Origin: Malus domestica
Taxonomy: Eukaryota > Streptophyta > Magnoliopsida > Rosales > Rosaceae
DNA: 64,000 nt
Reading direction: 5' to 3'
NCBI RefSeq assembly: GCF_042453785.1
Contig: NC_091675.1
Span: forward strand, 6,026,501-6,090,500
A model generated the notes under the pieces. That model was not told the DNA's origin. It was given only the letters and a program-made list of their open reading frames with translations, and did not search any database. Shown here in pieces: positions 12,515 to 23,649 of this stretch (position 1 is the first letter of the stretch; each line of letters opens with the position of its first letter). The position numbers and the translations under genes were made by a program.

Positions 12515-13415
12515 GAGCAATTCTATCCCTAAAAATTTTGTGTCAGCACCCAATACATTTATTCACTCAAGTGAACAGTAATATACCATAGTGAACAGTA
12601 ATAGGCCAAAGCATCTCCACCCTTAAAAAAATACGCTGGCACAAACGATATTCACCCCTACAAAATGTGCTGGCACTTAGCCCATTTTAAATTTTTTAAA
12701 TTTTTTTATAAAAGAACAAATAAATAAAATAGTTTTAATTTCGGATAAGATTTTTAATCAATCTCGTAACATCACGTGTAATTATCCGAATGTACTATTT
12801 TGTAGAAAATATTGAAAAGTAGAAAGTGTAGAAAATATTGAAATGTGGTGTAAGGTGGAAGATGAGAGTTAGGTATTTATAGAAAAAATAAATAAATTTT
12901 TTAAAAATTTTCCTTATTTTTTCATAATTTTTAATAAATTTTAGACAGTTGAATTTGAAAAATATTCAAATCCAAGAGCCAAGGAGCTGCCACGTGGCCA
13001 ACGGTCATAATTCTGACCGTTGGGCCTTTTTATTTTTATTTTTATTTTTGGGGAAAAAACGTGGACTGTTGATCTGTGATTGGACGATCCATTTTAAAAG
13101 TAAATTTTAAATTTTTTTTACCGTTGGAAATCTAACGGCACTGAGAGGGCCACGTCACCTACTTTCGAGTGAAGAACAAGTGGGCTGACAACGGGCCCCG
13201 CCGCCTGCACCCATGTCCCCTACTCGCGCCCACTCGTGAATAAACTGCACGAGCCAGTCAAATAGGCCGATCTCTGGGTCTGTCAAAAATGGGCTGGTCT
13301 ATTGCCTAGCTTAGGCTAGGTGCCATGCAAGTTTGTGGGCTGGAGTGAATGGAATGACCCCCAGCTTGGTTTTTTGACTGAATGCTGGCACATTTGCACC
13401 TTGGTGGAAGTGCTC
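12515..13415. mobile_element. TTA-flanked MITE family M1, copy 1
   Basis: Ends: TTA then GAGCAATTCTATCC on the left, and GGTGGAAGTGCTC then TTA on the right. The inverted ends GAGCA(a/c)TTC(c/t)A are flanked by TTA at 12512-12514 and 13416-13418. Because the outer TTA is direct, not inverted, it is a 3-bp target duplication, as expected for PIF/Harbinger. The 901-bp interior has repeated 'tgctggcac' motifs and the direct or inverted element ACGGTCA/TGACCGT, but no coding region. Two related elements lie at 35.96 and 47.5 kb. Confidence 0.7.
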
Positions 13416-13954
13416 TTAGGATGAGTGAACACTCATTTATTAATATTCATTGACTCGAAATCAGGTTCTGATACAAAATGTTAAGAGTTCATGGGTAAAG
13501 CGTGCACTACAAAACCGACTTAGAATATTACACCACCCTTCCATGCCTGTGTCTCAGGCGTCTCACATGGTGGCAACCATTTCCTTCTTTTAAGACGGAT
13601 TCACAATCCCCTAATTAATACCAATTTTTAAGAGCTCATAAGTAAGACGTGCCATTACAACACCGACTTATAATCCCTTCCCCCAAAACTCTTAAATCAT
13701 AGCAAAATATGTTATTTTTCTAAAGCGGGATGTTGAGTAATATTAACAAAAATTTCCACAATTATCACCCTGTACTAAAGAACATACAGAATAGTTAAAT
13801 TTTCTGTACCTGCTGACTTCAGGCTTGGAGATATTCTGTTTTCTGAAATAGCACAACACCCGTGACGTCAAAATGGTACGTGCTGTTGGTACTCAAACAA
13901 ATAGTACGGCTAAAGTTTGAGGCCCAAACCTAATAGTTGCAGAGCTACTGCACC

Positions 13955-15162
13955 TAGGGGTGGATTTTTTTGCCAAATTGCCATGCCAACCGAATTGCCA
14001 ACCGTGCCATACCGATTTTGTGCCAAATTTTTTGTACCAATCGGTAATGGTACGGTATTGTACCGTACCGAAATTTCATGGTACGGTATTGGTAATGGAT
14101 ACCATTACCACGGTATTACCGTACCATACCGAAAATACAATATAATTTATAATTTATAATTTATATAATACATAATTATATAACACATATTTATAATATT
14201 CCAATAATTTGAAAATAAAACCCTACTTATATTAGCATTGTTGTTGGTGACTTTGATCTCTTAAAATTGTGGAAATCAAACACAAAAGAGTTTCTAATTC
14301 TTTCACAAATAGCCAAAATATCTTTGTAACCCCCACTTCTACTGTTGCTAGTGAAAATGCATTTAGTCTAGGGAGGAGGGTTGTGAACCCTTTTAGGGTA
14401 TCCTTGACTCCTAAAATAATGGAGGCACTAGTGTGTACTAGTGGTTGGCTTAGGGCAGGTGAAGTAAACTTCTACAATGAGCAACGGAAAATATGCTTCA
14501 ATTTTACAAGGAAATAGAAGAAGAGAAAACAAGAAAGATATGCTTTAAGTTTTTTAGTAAATTTGTTATTAAATGGTTTTCAACTCTTGCTACTAATTAA
14601 TATGTTTTCTTTGTTTGTATTGTAGGCTTGACACAAACTCAATCTTCTACAAGTTCAATGCCTCCTCCAAAAGCTTCGACATCTTAAGCTTGAATAACTG
14701 ATCAATGAATTCTCCTTTTTGAAGTTTACTTCCAATTTTCATTTGGTTTGAAACTTTAATTTCTATTTGGATTGTTAACTTCTATTTGTTTTGGTTCGTA
14801 ACTTCTATTTGGATTGTAAGCTTAATTTTCATGATGAATCTTGATGCTTCATTTGAATTATTATGTTTGTGAATTGTGAATGATGAATAATAGATGAATT
14901 TAATCTATAATGTATGAGATAAAGGTACAAAAAAAAAAAGTTTTGCCCTTGAATTGGGTTAAAAAAACAAAAACATATTTTGTCCCAAAACAAAATGGCA
15001 ATTACCATTGCCATACCATGCCAACCAAATTTTTGGCAATACATAACTTCGGTATACCGAAAGTTTGGTACGGTAATGGTAATAGATTTTACCAAACCGA
15101 AAGTTTGGTACGGTAATTGGTATAAGGGTTTTGGTACGGTAACCGTACCGAACCCACCCCTA
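13955..15162. mobile_element. hAT-superfamily transposon, internally deleted
   Basis: Terminal repeats TAGGGGTGG / CCACCCCTA are flanked by a perfect 8-bp duplication ACTGCACC (13947-13954 and 15163-15170), the hallmark of hAT elements. Both subterminal regions are packed with GGTACGGTA/TACCGTACC motifs in both orientations, likely transposase-binding repeats. Only the extreme C-terminal transposase domain remains inside. At 1208 bp the element is far shorter than an autonomous hAT and would depend on a transposase supplied elsewhere. Confidence 0.9.
14269..14517 (+). pseudogene. hAT transposase C-terminal dimerisation domain, remnant
   Basis: The translation contains FVTPTSTVASENAFSLGRRV followed by VNPFRVSLTPKIMEALVC and SGWLRA. 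This is the conserved hATC dimerisation block of plant hAT transposases (usual form: PxSTVASExAFSxGxR...LxPxxVEALxCxxxWL). Nothing of the zinc finger or the RNase-H-like catalytic core is left, so this is a dead fragment. A frame change is likely just after the FYNEQ segment, where a neighbouring frame gives a more family-like Glu-rich tail. Confidence 0.85.
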
Positions 15163-15463
15163 ACTGCACCAATATCTTTTCGAAAGACATTTGGACTGTG
15201 CATCTTCCAACTGCTATTGAAGACAACTGTGTTTAAAGTCCATTTTTTTAGGTACATATTTATCATTTATGGGTCCTTCATTCACTGAGTGAACATGAAG
15301 AGGAACAGCTGCAATGACTTGGAAGAAAATTGGAGCTGAATGGTTTTGGATTTCTTAATTTTCCTTCTAATCGATGAAGTTAAACTCATAAATTACAGTT
15401 TGATATTTGTGTAATTTTTTTTGTTTTTGTGATATTTTTTTTATAAGAAAAGATATAGATGTA

Positions 15464-15607
15464 GGGATGTGCTATCTATACACCTCTTTTTACTTCTCAC
15501 ACACATTTTATTAATTTATGTCCGTTGATCTTCTTCAATTCATCCGATTCGACTGCCGAAAATTAGAAAGGTGTAAAAAATAAAAAAGATGTGTGGATAA
15601 CATATCC
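15464..15607. mobile_element. small MITE family M2, copy 1
   Basis: The ends GGGATGTGCTATCTATACACC and GATGTGTGGATAACATATCC are imperfect inverted repeats. The internal GTCCGTTGATCTTCTTCAAT and TTCATCCGATTCGA sequences recur in copies near 37.1, 46.1 and 57.2 kb. About 144 bp, non-coding. Confidence 0.65.
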
Positions 15608-15609
15608 TA

Positions 15610-16086
15610 TAAATATAATATTATTTTGAATCGAAAAAATTGTAATGCTCAAGCAACACAATTTGAAGGAGGGAAAAAATGATTATTCAACCCAATTGCA
15701 AGAGACATCGCAAACACGAGCAAACATTTTGCTAAATATTGGTAAACCTTCTCTAGTGATTAGTCTGAACGTTCTAGATGAGAATTATGTCATTTCTGTC
15801 AATTGCAATGTTATGGGATTTGTCTTGAAGATTTAACCCGTAATTTGGAGCAATGTTTGCTCTTAGTTGCGATGCCTCTTGACACATACACTGCCATCGA
15901 AGTAGAAATCATCATTCACCACCACGTCCAAAAATAGCGCCCCACAATACCCCAAACAGATCAAATGGAAACTTGAGATGTAGTCTTAGAGGAAAGTCAA
16001 GTCATGGGTTAGCGGCAAGGGTGTAACTGGTGAGCGACTTCTTTTTATCTCTAGCTAGGGTTTCTTTCACTGTTCCAACGCTAAAT
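15610..16086. other. intergenic, no gene seen
   Basis: Spacer between the MITE and the copia 5' LTR. A 63-codon ORF at 15645-15836 shows no family features. Confidence 0.5.
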
Positions 16087-16267
16087 TGTTGCGAGTTATA
16101 TATTAGTTAAAGTATAAATAGTAGTTTATTACTCCACATTGGTGAAGTATATATGTAATACCAATTGTAACTCCTATATATACTTCACTTTGGAGATTAA
16201 TGAATATATAAGAAATTCCCAAATATTGTCATATATATTTTTGATATTTACCATATTTAGTTTAATA
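16087..16267 (+). repeat. copia 5' LTR
   Basis: Starts TGTTGCGAGTTATATATTAG and ends TTTAGTTTAATA, matching 19924-20103 apart from about 11 substitutions and one base indel. It carries short AT-rich promoter-like stretches. The terminal TG is present; the end is TA rather than the usual CA. Confidence 0.9.
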
Positions 16268-16521
16268 TGGCATTAAAGCAGTTCGCTTTTGATGATCTGT
16301 GTGCTTTAATTTGTGTCCACATTTTTCGTGATTTCCTTCGTTGAAAAAAAAATGAATAGTGTCGCGCTACAGTACATCGTTTGCTACAATGCCCTGAACA
16401 GTGATCTGCTTTGTGGACATATTGCTACAGTATCGTGAACAGTGATTGCTACAGTGTTCTGGTAAATTGTTTTCATTCCGCTGCATATCTTTTGTGCCTT
16501 TATTGTTCGTGATTTTATTCA

Positions 16522-18640
16522 ATGGCTCAATATAATCATAGTGTTGTTATGCATCTTGGTGGAACAAATAAATTGATAATTGATACTAGGGCCATTGATC
16601 ATGTGACTAGTGACCCTAAAGTGTTTGATGAGTTATGTGATTATGTTCGTGATCCGTATATTACTAGTGCAAATGAAGCACCTTCCCCTGTGAAGGGTGA
16701 ATGCACTATCTCTCTGACTCCAACCTTATCACTGGTCCATGCTTTATTTGTTCCTGATGTTAAGTGCAATCTTTTGTCGGTAGTAAAACTTCTTGATACC
16801 TTATATTGTTCTGCTCACTTCTACCCTACGTATTGCTATTTTCAAGACATTCAAACTCAGAAAATAATTGGTCGTGGTAAAAGAGTAGGGAGTTTGTACA
16901 ACTTGACTATAGAGAATACTGTTGTTTCCGGTTCAAATAATCATCAAGTTTTAAGTGCTAAAGTGGATGACAGACATCAAATTTGGTTGTAGCATCGACA
17001 ATTGGGACATCCATCATTCAGTCATATGAAGCATCTATTTCCTTCTTTGTTTCACACTTCTAGTGATTCAGAGTTCAAGTGTGAAAAATGTGTCATGGCT
17101 AAGAGTCATCGTGCCTTCTTTCCCGTAAGTGATTCTAAAGCTACTTTGTCATTTGATTTGATACATTCTGATGTGTGGGGTCTGGCGAAAGTTACTTCTA
17201 ATGGATTCCGTTGGTTTGTTACTTTTATTAATGATTGTACTCAGTTAACTTGGGTGTTCTTGATGAAGAATAAAAGTGATGTTCCGTTACTTCTTCAAGA
17301 ATTTTGTACAATGGTGTCTACTCAGTTTTAGACCAAGGTTAAGGTCTTCAGGTCTGATAACGGAGGAGAATATGTGAATCACACTTTGGCATGTTTTTTT
17401 CGTGATCGTGGTATTATTCACCAAACGACTACTCCGTTTACACCCCAACAAAATGGTGTGTCCGAACAGAAGAATCGTCAAATAATGGAGGTTGCTCGCT
17501 CATTGATGTTGGATAAATGTATTTAGGTCATGCTGTTTTAGCTGCTGTGTATTTGATCAATTGTGTTCCAAGTAGAGTTCTTGATTTTCAGACACCGCTT
17601 GATGTGCTACAAAAAACATGTTTATCTTGTTTCTGTATCAAAGCTTCCTCCAAAAGTGTTTGGATGTATTGCGTATGTGCATGTCTACTCTTATCAGCAG
17701 AGTAAACTTGATGCATATGCTATCCGATGTGTCTTTATTAGGTATGCTAACAATAAAAAAGGTTATAAGTATTATCATCCTCCGACTCAAAAAACTTATA
17801 TTACCATGGATGTCACATTCCATGAGGAAGTTTCGTATTTTGTGAAGCCCTCTTCCGACTCTCCACTTCAAGGGAAGAGGGAGAGTGAAGTGCAGATTCA
17901 AAGAGATGGTATGGATGATGTGTTACAGGAAGAGTTGGAAACATAACCTATTATGTTGCGTGATACTGATCAGTTGGCTACAGATAGTGATCGGTCACCT
18001 ATCATTCCCGGAACTATTTCTACTGACGACAAATTAGATGTGCCCAGCGAGTTGCCTGTTAGTATGTCAGACGAATTACCTTCTAATGATCGGCTGCCTG
18101 TTGCTGATATGTCTAACGAGTTGACTGATGATGATTTGTCCAGTGATGATTCTTCTAATAGTTTGGTACAAGATGGTGGCATACATGAGGTAAATTTTGA
18201 CGATTCTTCTACTTATCAATTGCCTCCACGAGCTAATCGTGGAAAACCTAAGGTAAAATATGAGTCTGATATGCATGTCAAAACCAAATATCATATCAAC
18301 AATTATGTGTCTACTCATCGTTTGTCCAAACCGTATGCATCTTACATATGTCAGCTATCTAGTGTATTAATTCCAACAAAATTGCAAGATGCTTTGTCTG
18401 ACCCTATGTGGGTTAATGCCATGAAAGTTGAGATGGAAGCTTTGGAAAAGAATTCTACTTGGGATTTGGTTCCTTTACCAAACAAGAAGAAAGCCGTTGG
18501 ATGTAAATGTGTGTTTACTATTAAGCACAAAGCAGATGGTTCTATTGACCGATATAAAGCCAGATTAGTTGCTAAGGGTTATACTCAAACCTATGGGGTG
18601 GATTTTATCAGGAAACTTTTGCTCCTGTTGCCAAACTTAA
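16522..18640 (+). pseudogene. copia protease-integrase and start of RT, interrupted
   Basis: The protease-like start has IIDTRAIDHVT, where the usual catalytic DSGA-type motif is altered. The integrase zinc-binding region follows (LGHPSFSHMK, then CEKCVMAKSH), then the core with the Asp residues in IHSDVWG and FRSDNGGEY and the PQQNGVSEQ Glu region. Stop codons fall at 16990-16992, at 17329-17331, near 17523 and at 17944-17946. RT begins near 18400 (MWVNAMKVEMEALEKN, then RYKARLVAKGYTQ) and loses frame around 18610. The element cannot encode a full polyprotein. Confidence 0.88.
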
Positions 18641-18644
18641 TAAT

Positions 18645-19916
18645 GTGCGTATTCTTCTGTTCTTAGCAGCAAACCAGGATTGGCCTCTGTTGCAGTTTGA
18701 TGTTAAGAATGCTTTCCTTCATGATGATCTTAAGGAGGAAGTTTATATGGATCTCCCACCTGGTATTGGAACATTTCCTGGAAAATGTGTTGTATGCAGG
18801 TTACGAAAGGCTTTGTATGGTTTGAAACAATCTCCTAGAGCATGGTTTAGGAGGTTTACAAGTTCAATGAAGAAGTTTGGGTATATCCAGAGTCATTCAG
18901 ATCATACTTTGTTTCTAAAGCGACAAAATGGTAAGCTAATTGCATTGATTATTTATGTTGATGACATGATAGTGACTGGTGATTATCAGAATGAGATACA
19001 ACGCTTTCAAAAGTACCTAGCTACTGAATTTGAGATGAAAGAATTGGGTGAATTGAAGTATTTTCTTGGAATCAAGATTGCACGATCCAAGCATGGTATT
19101 TTTCAGTCTCAACGGAAGTATGTTCTTGATTTGTTAGCTGAAACAGGTATGTTAGATTGCAAATCTGTTGATACTCTGATTGAGCAGAATCATCGTCTGG
19201 GCTTATTTCCAAATCAAGTTCCTACTTATAAGGAACGGAATCAGAGGCTTGTGGGGAGATTAATTTATTTGTCTCGTACTCGCACTCGCCCTGACATTGC
19301 TTATGCAGTTAGTTTGGTAAGTCAGTTTATGCACTCACCTAGTGAAGCTCATATGGATGCAGTAACCCGTATTTTGAGGTACTTGAATATGGCTCCTGGC
19401 AGAGGCTTGGTTTTCTCCAAGAATGGTCATTTGAATGTCGAATGGTATACAAATGCAGATTGGGCAGGTTTTATCACTGATCGGCGATCTACATCTGGAT
19501 ACTTTACGTTTGTGGGTGGTAATTTAGTTACTTGGAGAAGCAAGAAACAAAAAGTGGTGACTAGGTCAAGTGCAGAAGCTGAGTTTCATGGTATGTCTCA
19601 TGGTGTATGTGAGTTGTTGTGGTTGGAAAAATTGTTGAAAGATCTTGGGTTTAAACCCAAGGGTGCTATGAAACTTCATTGTGATAACAAAACTACTATT
19701 GAGATTGCTCATAATCCAGTGCAACATGATCGAACAAAACATATGGAGATTGATCGACATTTCATTAAGGAAAAATTGGATGCTGGAATTATTATGCTTC
19801 CGTTTGTGAGATCTGAAGATCAACTTGCTGATGTTCTTACCAAGGCTATGTCTAATAGTGGGTTTTCCAACTCGCTTGACAAGTTGGGCATGTGTGACAT
19901 CTTTGCACCAACTTGA
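18645..19916 (+). CDS. copia reverse transcriptase-RNase H, uninterrupted segment
   Basis: A 423-codon open frame covers most of the RT palm (FDVKNAFLHDDLKEEVYM, YGLKQSPRAWF, the catalytic YVDDM, LKYFLGIKIAR) and the RNase H domain (NADWAG, SSAEAEFHGM, HCDNKTTIEIA, RTKHMEIDRHFIKEKL, DQLADVLTKAM). Its first part overlaps the frame broken at about 18610, so it lacks the N-terminal fingers and would not be made as a separate protein. It ends just before the polypurine tract. Confidence 0.88.
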   Translation: MRILLFLAANQDWPLLQFDVKNAFLHDDLKEEVYMDLPPGIGTFPGKCVVCRLRKALYGLKQSPRAWFRRFTSSMKKFGYIQSHSDHTLFLKRQNGKLIALIIYVDDMIVTGDYQNEIQRFQKYLATEFEMKELGELKYFLGIKIARSKHGIFQSQRKYVLDLLAETGMLDCKSVDTLIEQNHRLGLFPNQVPTYKERNQRLVGRLIYLSRTRTRPDIAYAVSLVSQFMHSPSEAHMDAVTRILRYLNMAPGRGLVFSKNGHLNVEWYTNADWAGFITDRRSTSGYFTFVGGNLVTWRSKKQKVVTRSSAEAEFHGMSHGVCELLWLEKLLKDLGFKPKGAMKLHCDNKTTIEIAHNPVQHDRTKHMEIDRHFIKEKLDAGIIMLPFVRSEDQLADVLTKAMSNSGFSNSLDKLGMCDIFAPT

Positions 19917-19923
19917 GGGGGAG

Positions 19924-20103
19924 TGTTGCGAGTTATATATTAGTTAAAGTGTAAATAGTAGTTTATTGTCCCACATTGGTGAAGTACATATGTAATACAA
20001 TTGTAACTCATATATATACTCCACTTTGGAGATTAATGAATATATAAGAAATTCTCAAATAATGTCATATATATTTTTGGTATTTACCATGTTTAGTTTA
20101 ATA
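19924..20103 (+). repeat. copia 3' LTR
   Basis: Directly follows the polypurine tract and repeats the 5' LTR almost completely. The sequence right after it (TAAAC) only partly matches the bases before the 5' LTR (TAAAT). Confidence 0.9.
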
Positions 20104-21495
20104 TAAACTTTGTTTTGTGACCTTCAATCAGTTAGATTTGCATATTTCTCAGATCGTAATTTGTAGCTAACATTTCTCGACTGAACATATAACCAGTTTA
20201 TGAAGCCGAATCACACAATACCAAAAGCAGTAGAGGTGAACCAATAATGGGGGCTAGCAATAGGATGCATGGCAGCAGCAGCACCAATCGGTGATCACCA
20301 ACTCAAGAGGCTTGGAGAAGACATAATTTAGAACCTGGGCTGGCTGAACCTAGATTAGATAATCCCAATTCCTAACCACAAATTTTTTAGGGTTGACATT
20401 TTCATGATTTATATTAACGATAGGGAACTGAAACCGAAGACGAATGCAATGATATTCAGCACGTTTCATACACCAAAATGAACACATGAAAACAAAAAAC
20501 AATTTCATGCATGGGAGTTGCGAGAGAGGCTGTTGTTTAGTATTAAAGATGCTTGCCAAATGGTTTATTATTTGAAAAGGCAAGTTGACCTAATGAATTA
20601 ATATGAACCCAACTAATCATCTCTATTAGTTTATTTTATTTATTAATTTGTGGATAATACTCTCTTATTGAAGAGTGAGAGGCACTAACCTCGCTCCACA
20701 ACAAGCCAAAGGTTATCGCATGCACAATTATCAAATTGAATAAATCAAATAAGGTGCACAATTACATGAGAGTGTATTATGAAAGAAAAAAGTGTGTGAT
20801 TATCATTTTCATTAATTCAATGTATAATTAGCTTGCTTAAATCAAAGCCACTATTTGCAACAAGTGGTTAAGAGATAAAAGTGTTAACCCTTGTACTCGA
20901 GGTCATATGTCAAACTATCTTCTTTCTCGATATCGCTTGTTTAAAAATAATATTAGAAAGAACAAACCAAAGCGAAGAGTTGTTAATGAGCACCATGTAG
21001 GCTACAAACACAGGAGCTTCTAGTTCTTGTTAAATTTTTATTTATTATTTTGTTCGAAGTTAGCTAGCTTCTTGTACATACATGAACCTTGAAGGGCCGG
21101 GGCATGTTTATCTTATGGGTTGTGTGTCAATTTGTACCTTGTCATGAGTTAAGAATTTTGTTTTAATTTGCATACGCACGTACGAATACGATGCCTTGTT
21201 TTGAATTAAATTTTTAGGGTATAGATGTGCATGTCATGCACATTTTGATATTACTTTTGTCAGACAACGATTCAACTCCATGAGCTGTCTTCACTTCTAG
21301 ATGGTCTTTTCTTTTTTATTAATCCCATTTGGCATTTGTTTTATGCAACTAAGACGGAATTTTCAAATATATACGTACCTCTAAAATTGAAGAAGGTTAT
21401 TTGCTACTCGCATGGTTCCATGAGCATATAACTGTCCACGAAAATTCAGATACTTAAACGGTTGAGCAACTTATTGACTTTATTTTGAATCTATG
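20104..21495. other. intergenic, no gene seen
   Basis: Spacer right of the copia element. Near 20845-20935 is a decayed tRNA-like block (CAAGTGGTTAAGAG then GAGGTCATATGTC) of the same kind as the tandem array at 11.7 kb. I see nothing else recognisable. Confidence 0.5.
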
Positions 21496-21505
21496 CGAGA
21501 TTATC

Positions 21506-21702
21506 TAATTAGGATCCGTTCCTGAGCTTAGGAGGTTGAGCCTCCTGAGCAAATCACACGGGCCGTTAGATCAAAATCCAACGGCTACAAACAGGTATTC
21601 CTCTAAAAGTTATAATAATTGTAGCCGTTGGATTTTAATCCAACGGGCCGTGTGATTTGCTCAAGAGGCTCAGCCTCCTAAGCTCAAGAGAGGATCCTGA
21701 TC
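21506..21702. mobile_element. foldback MITE with 10-bp target duplication
   Basis: Two arms of about 80 bp are near-perfect inverted copies (left GAGCAAATCACACGGGCCGTT, right AACGGGCCGTGTGATTTGCTC, quoted in pieces) around a loop of about 30 bp. CGAGATTATC occurs immediately outside on both sides (21496-21505 and 21703-21712). A duplication of 9-10 bp points to the Mutator-like superfamily. The transcript would fold into a long hairpin. Confidence 0.85.
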
Positions 21703-22129
21703 CGAGATTATCAACGAATTTGGGATGGTTGACAGTGAAAAGTTGTTGGGCCGCATGTTGCTTTAAAGGCTCAGGCAAAAGTTTTTGTTGCTTGACCACA
21801 ACGATTACTCGAGTGTTTGGACTGATCACAACTTAAGTGATGTTGTATAAATGGGGATAGATTGGATTTTTTTTGTTTTGTTTGTTTGAAGTTTCCACTG
21901 GCATTGAAAATTTGTGATCGGTTCTATTTTTTTCATTGATGGTGAAATACGAAAATCTCGTTCATTTAGAGATGATGAGCATTCATATGCCTTCTTTTCA
22001 TACACCCCAACAACTTCTGAATCTACATGCATATGGAATGTTCATGGCTTCGGCATCCAGAAATCTCCATCGACATCTCCATCAACATCAACATCGGCAA
22101 TCAACATTTCATGTTGGCAAATTCATGGT

Positions 22130-22400
22130 GTGTACCACCATAAGTTTGACATGGATAAGCGTAGTTCGGTATTTTATGAGTTTTCTTGTGGGCTTAAATT
22201 TTGGTTCCCTTGCTTATTAAGATTAGGGTTTCACTTACTTGCCTAGTAGGAATTAGGGTTAGCTCTATAAATAGGGTGTTTGGTTATTCATTAGATACAA
22301 ATCAGTCAAAATGTAGCCTTCAATTGCTAGCCGATATTCTATTAATAAATAATCTTTGTAGTTTGTTAATATAATTGTTAGCATATTCTAATTTTTAATT
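22130..22400 (+). repeat. LTR-like fragment with TATA box
   Basis: The segment reads like the 3' part of a plant LTR: GATTAGGGTTTCACTTAC, AATTAGGGTTAGCTCTATAA then ATAGGGTG, GATACAAATCAGTCAA. There is a clear CTCTATAAATAG promoter box at about 22263-22275. No partner LTR, primer site or pol sequence is nearby, so it would be a solo or truncated LTR. The element borders are not defined. Confidence 0.35.
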
Positions 22401-22526
22401 GTATCAAACAAATTTACTTACGAGTATTTTTTAAGAAACACCCTACCATAGTATAGCTCCTCACTTGAGGGCAACACTTGCGAATTTCAAATTCACAAAT
22501 TGATAAGATAAAAATATATGTTGTTG

Positions 22527-23649
22527 GGGTTTTTATCACAAATAGTCCCTGAGATTGATCAAACTCATCATTTTGGTCCCTCACTTTCAAAATCAATCAA
22601 TGTGGTCCCTTACATTCACTACCCCACATCAATTTGGTCATTCCGTTAAGATTTCGTTAACTATTTTGTTAGTTTGTATGTGGGACCCACAAATCTAATG
22701 AAATGGTGACACATGATTACACAAAATAAGGATTTTTATCACAAATGGTCCCTGACATTGATCCAACGCCTCATTTTGGTCCCTAAGTTTCAAAAATCGA
22801 TAAATTTGATCCCTGACTTTCACTATTGCACATCAATTTAGTCATTCCGTTAAAATTTCATCAATATTTTTTGTTTGTGTTATGATGTGGTCCCATAATC
22901 TAATCATATGGCTCCACGTGAATTAACTGTAATAAACTATTTTATTTAAGAGTGAACCAACAGACGAGTATGCCCTGCTAACATTTTTCTCAAATCCATC
23001 AACCCCAATTGGAAAAAAAAAATCAATCTAAATTCGATAAAATGTAATCCAAATTCAATTCAAATTTGATAGGATTATAACCAACTAGAGAGAATGAGGA
23101 GTGAGTTCAGGAGGTCAATTACTTTAGTGGTGTCATGGTGCCTTCCTTTTCTTTTTGAGCATACCCTGATGAAGACGACGATGACCTTTTTTTCTTTTAG
23201 TTTTGGTTTTTAGTTTCTTATTTTACTTTTAGTTTTAAATCTTAAAAAATAGTTTATTGTAGTTAATCCACGTGGTGCCATATGATTGGATTAGTGGGAC
23301 AAAAAATATTGACGAAACTTTAACGGAAGGATTAAATTGATGTGCGGTATTGAAAATTAGGGACCAAATTTATCGATTTTTTTGAAACTCAAAGACCAAA
23401 ATGAGGTGTTAGATCAATGTTAGGGACCATTTACGATAAAAATCCTTATTTTGTGTAATCCATGTGTAACCATTTCATTGGATTTATGGGTCCCATATAC
23501 AAACTAATAGAATAGTTGATGGAATCTTAACGTAAGGACCAAATTGGCGTGCGGTAGTGAATGTCAGTGATGACATTGATTGATTTAGAAAGTGAAGGAC
23601 CAAAATGATGAGTTTGATCAATCTCAGAGATTATTTATGATAAAAATCC
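22527..23649. mobile_element. nested 1.1-kb inverted-repeat element
   Basis: The left half holds two related modules in tandem (about 22527-22729 and 22730-22950), each starting (g)GGTTTTTATCACAAATRGTC-like and containing CATCAATTTRGTCATTCCGTT. The right half (about 23246-23446 and 23447-23649) holds the same two modules inverted, so the order is A B - spacer - B' A'. The terminal 11 bp (GGRTTTTTATC) are inverted. I see no target duplication and no coding capacity. The A/B modules look like the termini of a Mutator-like MITE that has nested or duplicated. Confidence 0.8.

Larger units (their letters stand above)
16087..20103 (+). mobile_element. Ty1/copia retrotransposon, gag-less and defective
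   Basis: Two directly repeated LTRs of 181 and 180 bp bound a 3.66-kb interior with pol domains in copia order (protease, integrase, reverse transcriptase, RNase H). A primer-site-like TGGCATTAAAGC follows the 5' LTR (a decayed match to the initiator-Met tRNA primer site) and a polypurine tract GAGGGGGAG precedes the 3' LTR. Only about 250 bp separate the 5' LTR from protease, so gag is deleted. Flanks share only TAAA, a decayed duplication. By eye the LTRs differ at about 11 positions plus one indel (about 6%), so the insertion is not recent. Confidence 0.92.

Noticed and set aside
21914-22246. 110-codon ORF with a Ser/Thr-Pro stretch
   Set aside because: It is low complexity, overlaps a competing frame of similar length and runs into the LTR-like fragment; no family features.
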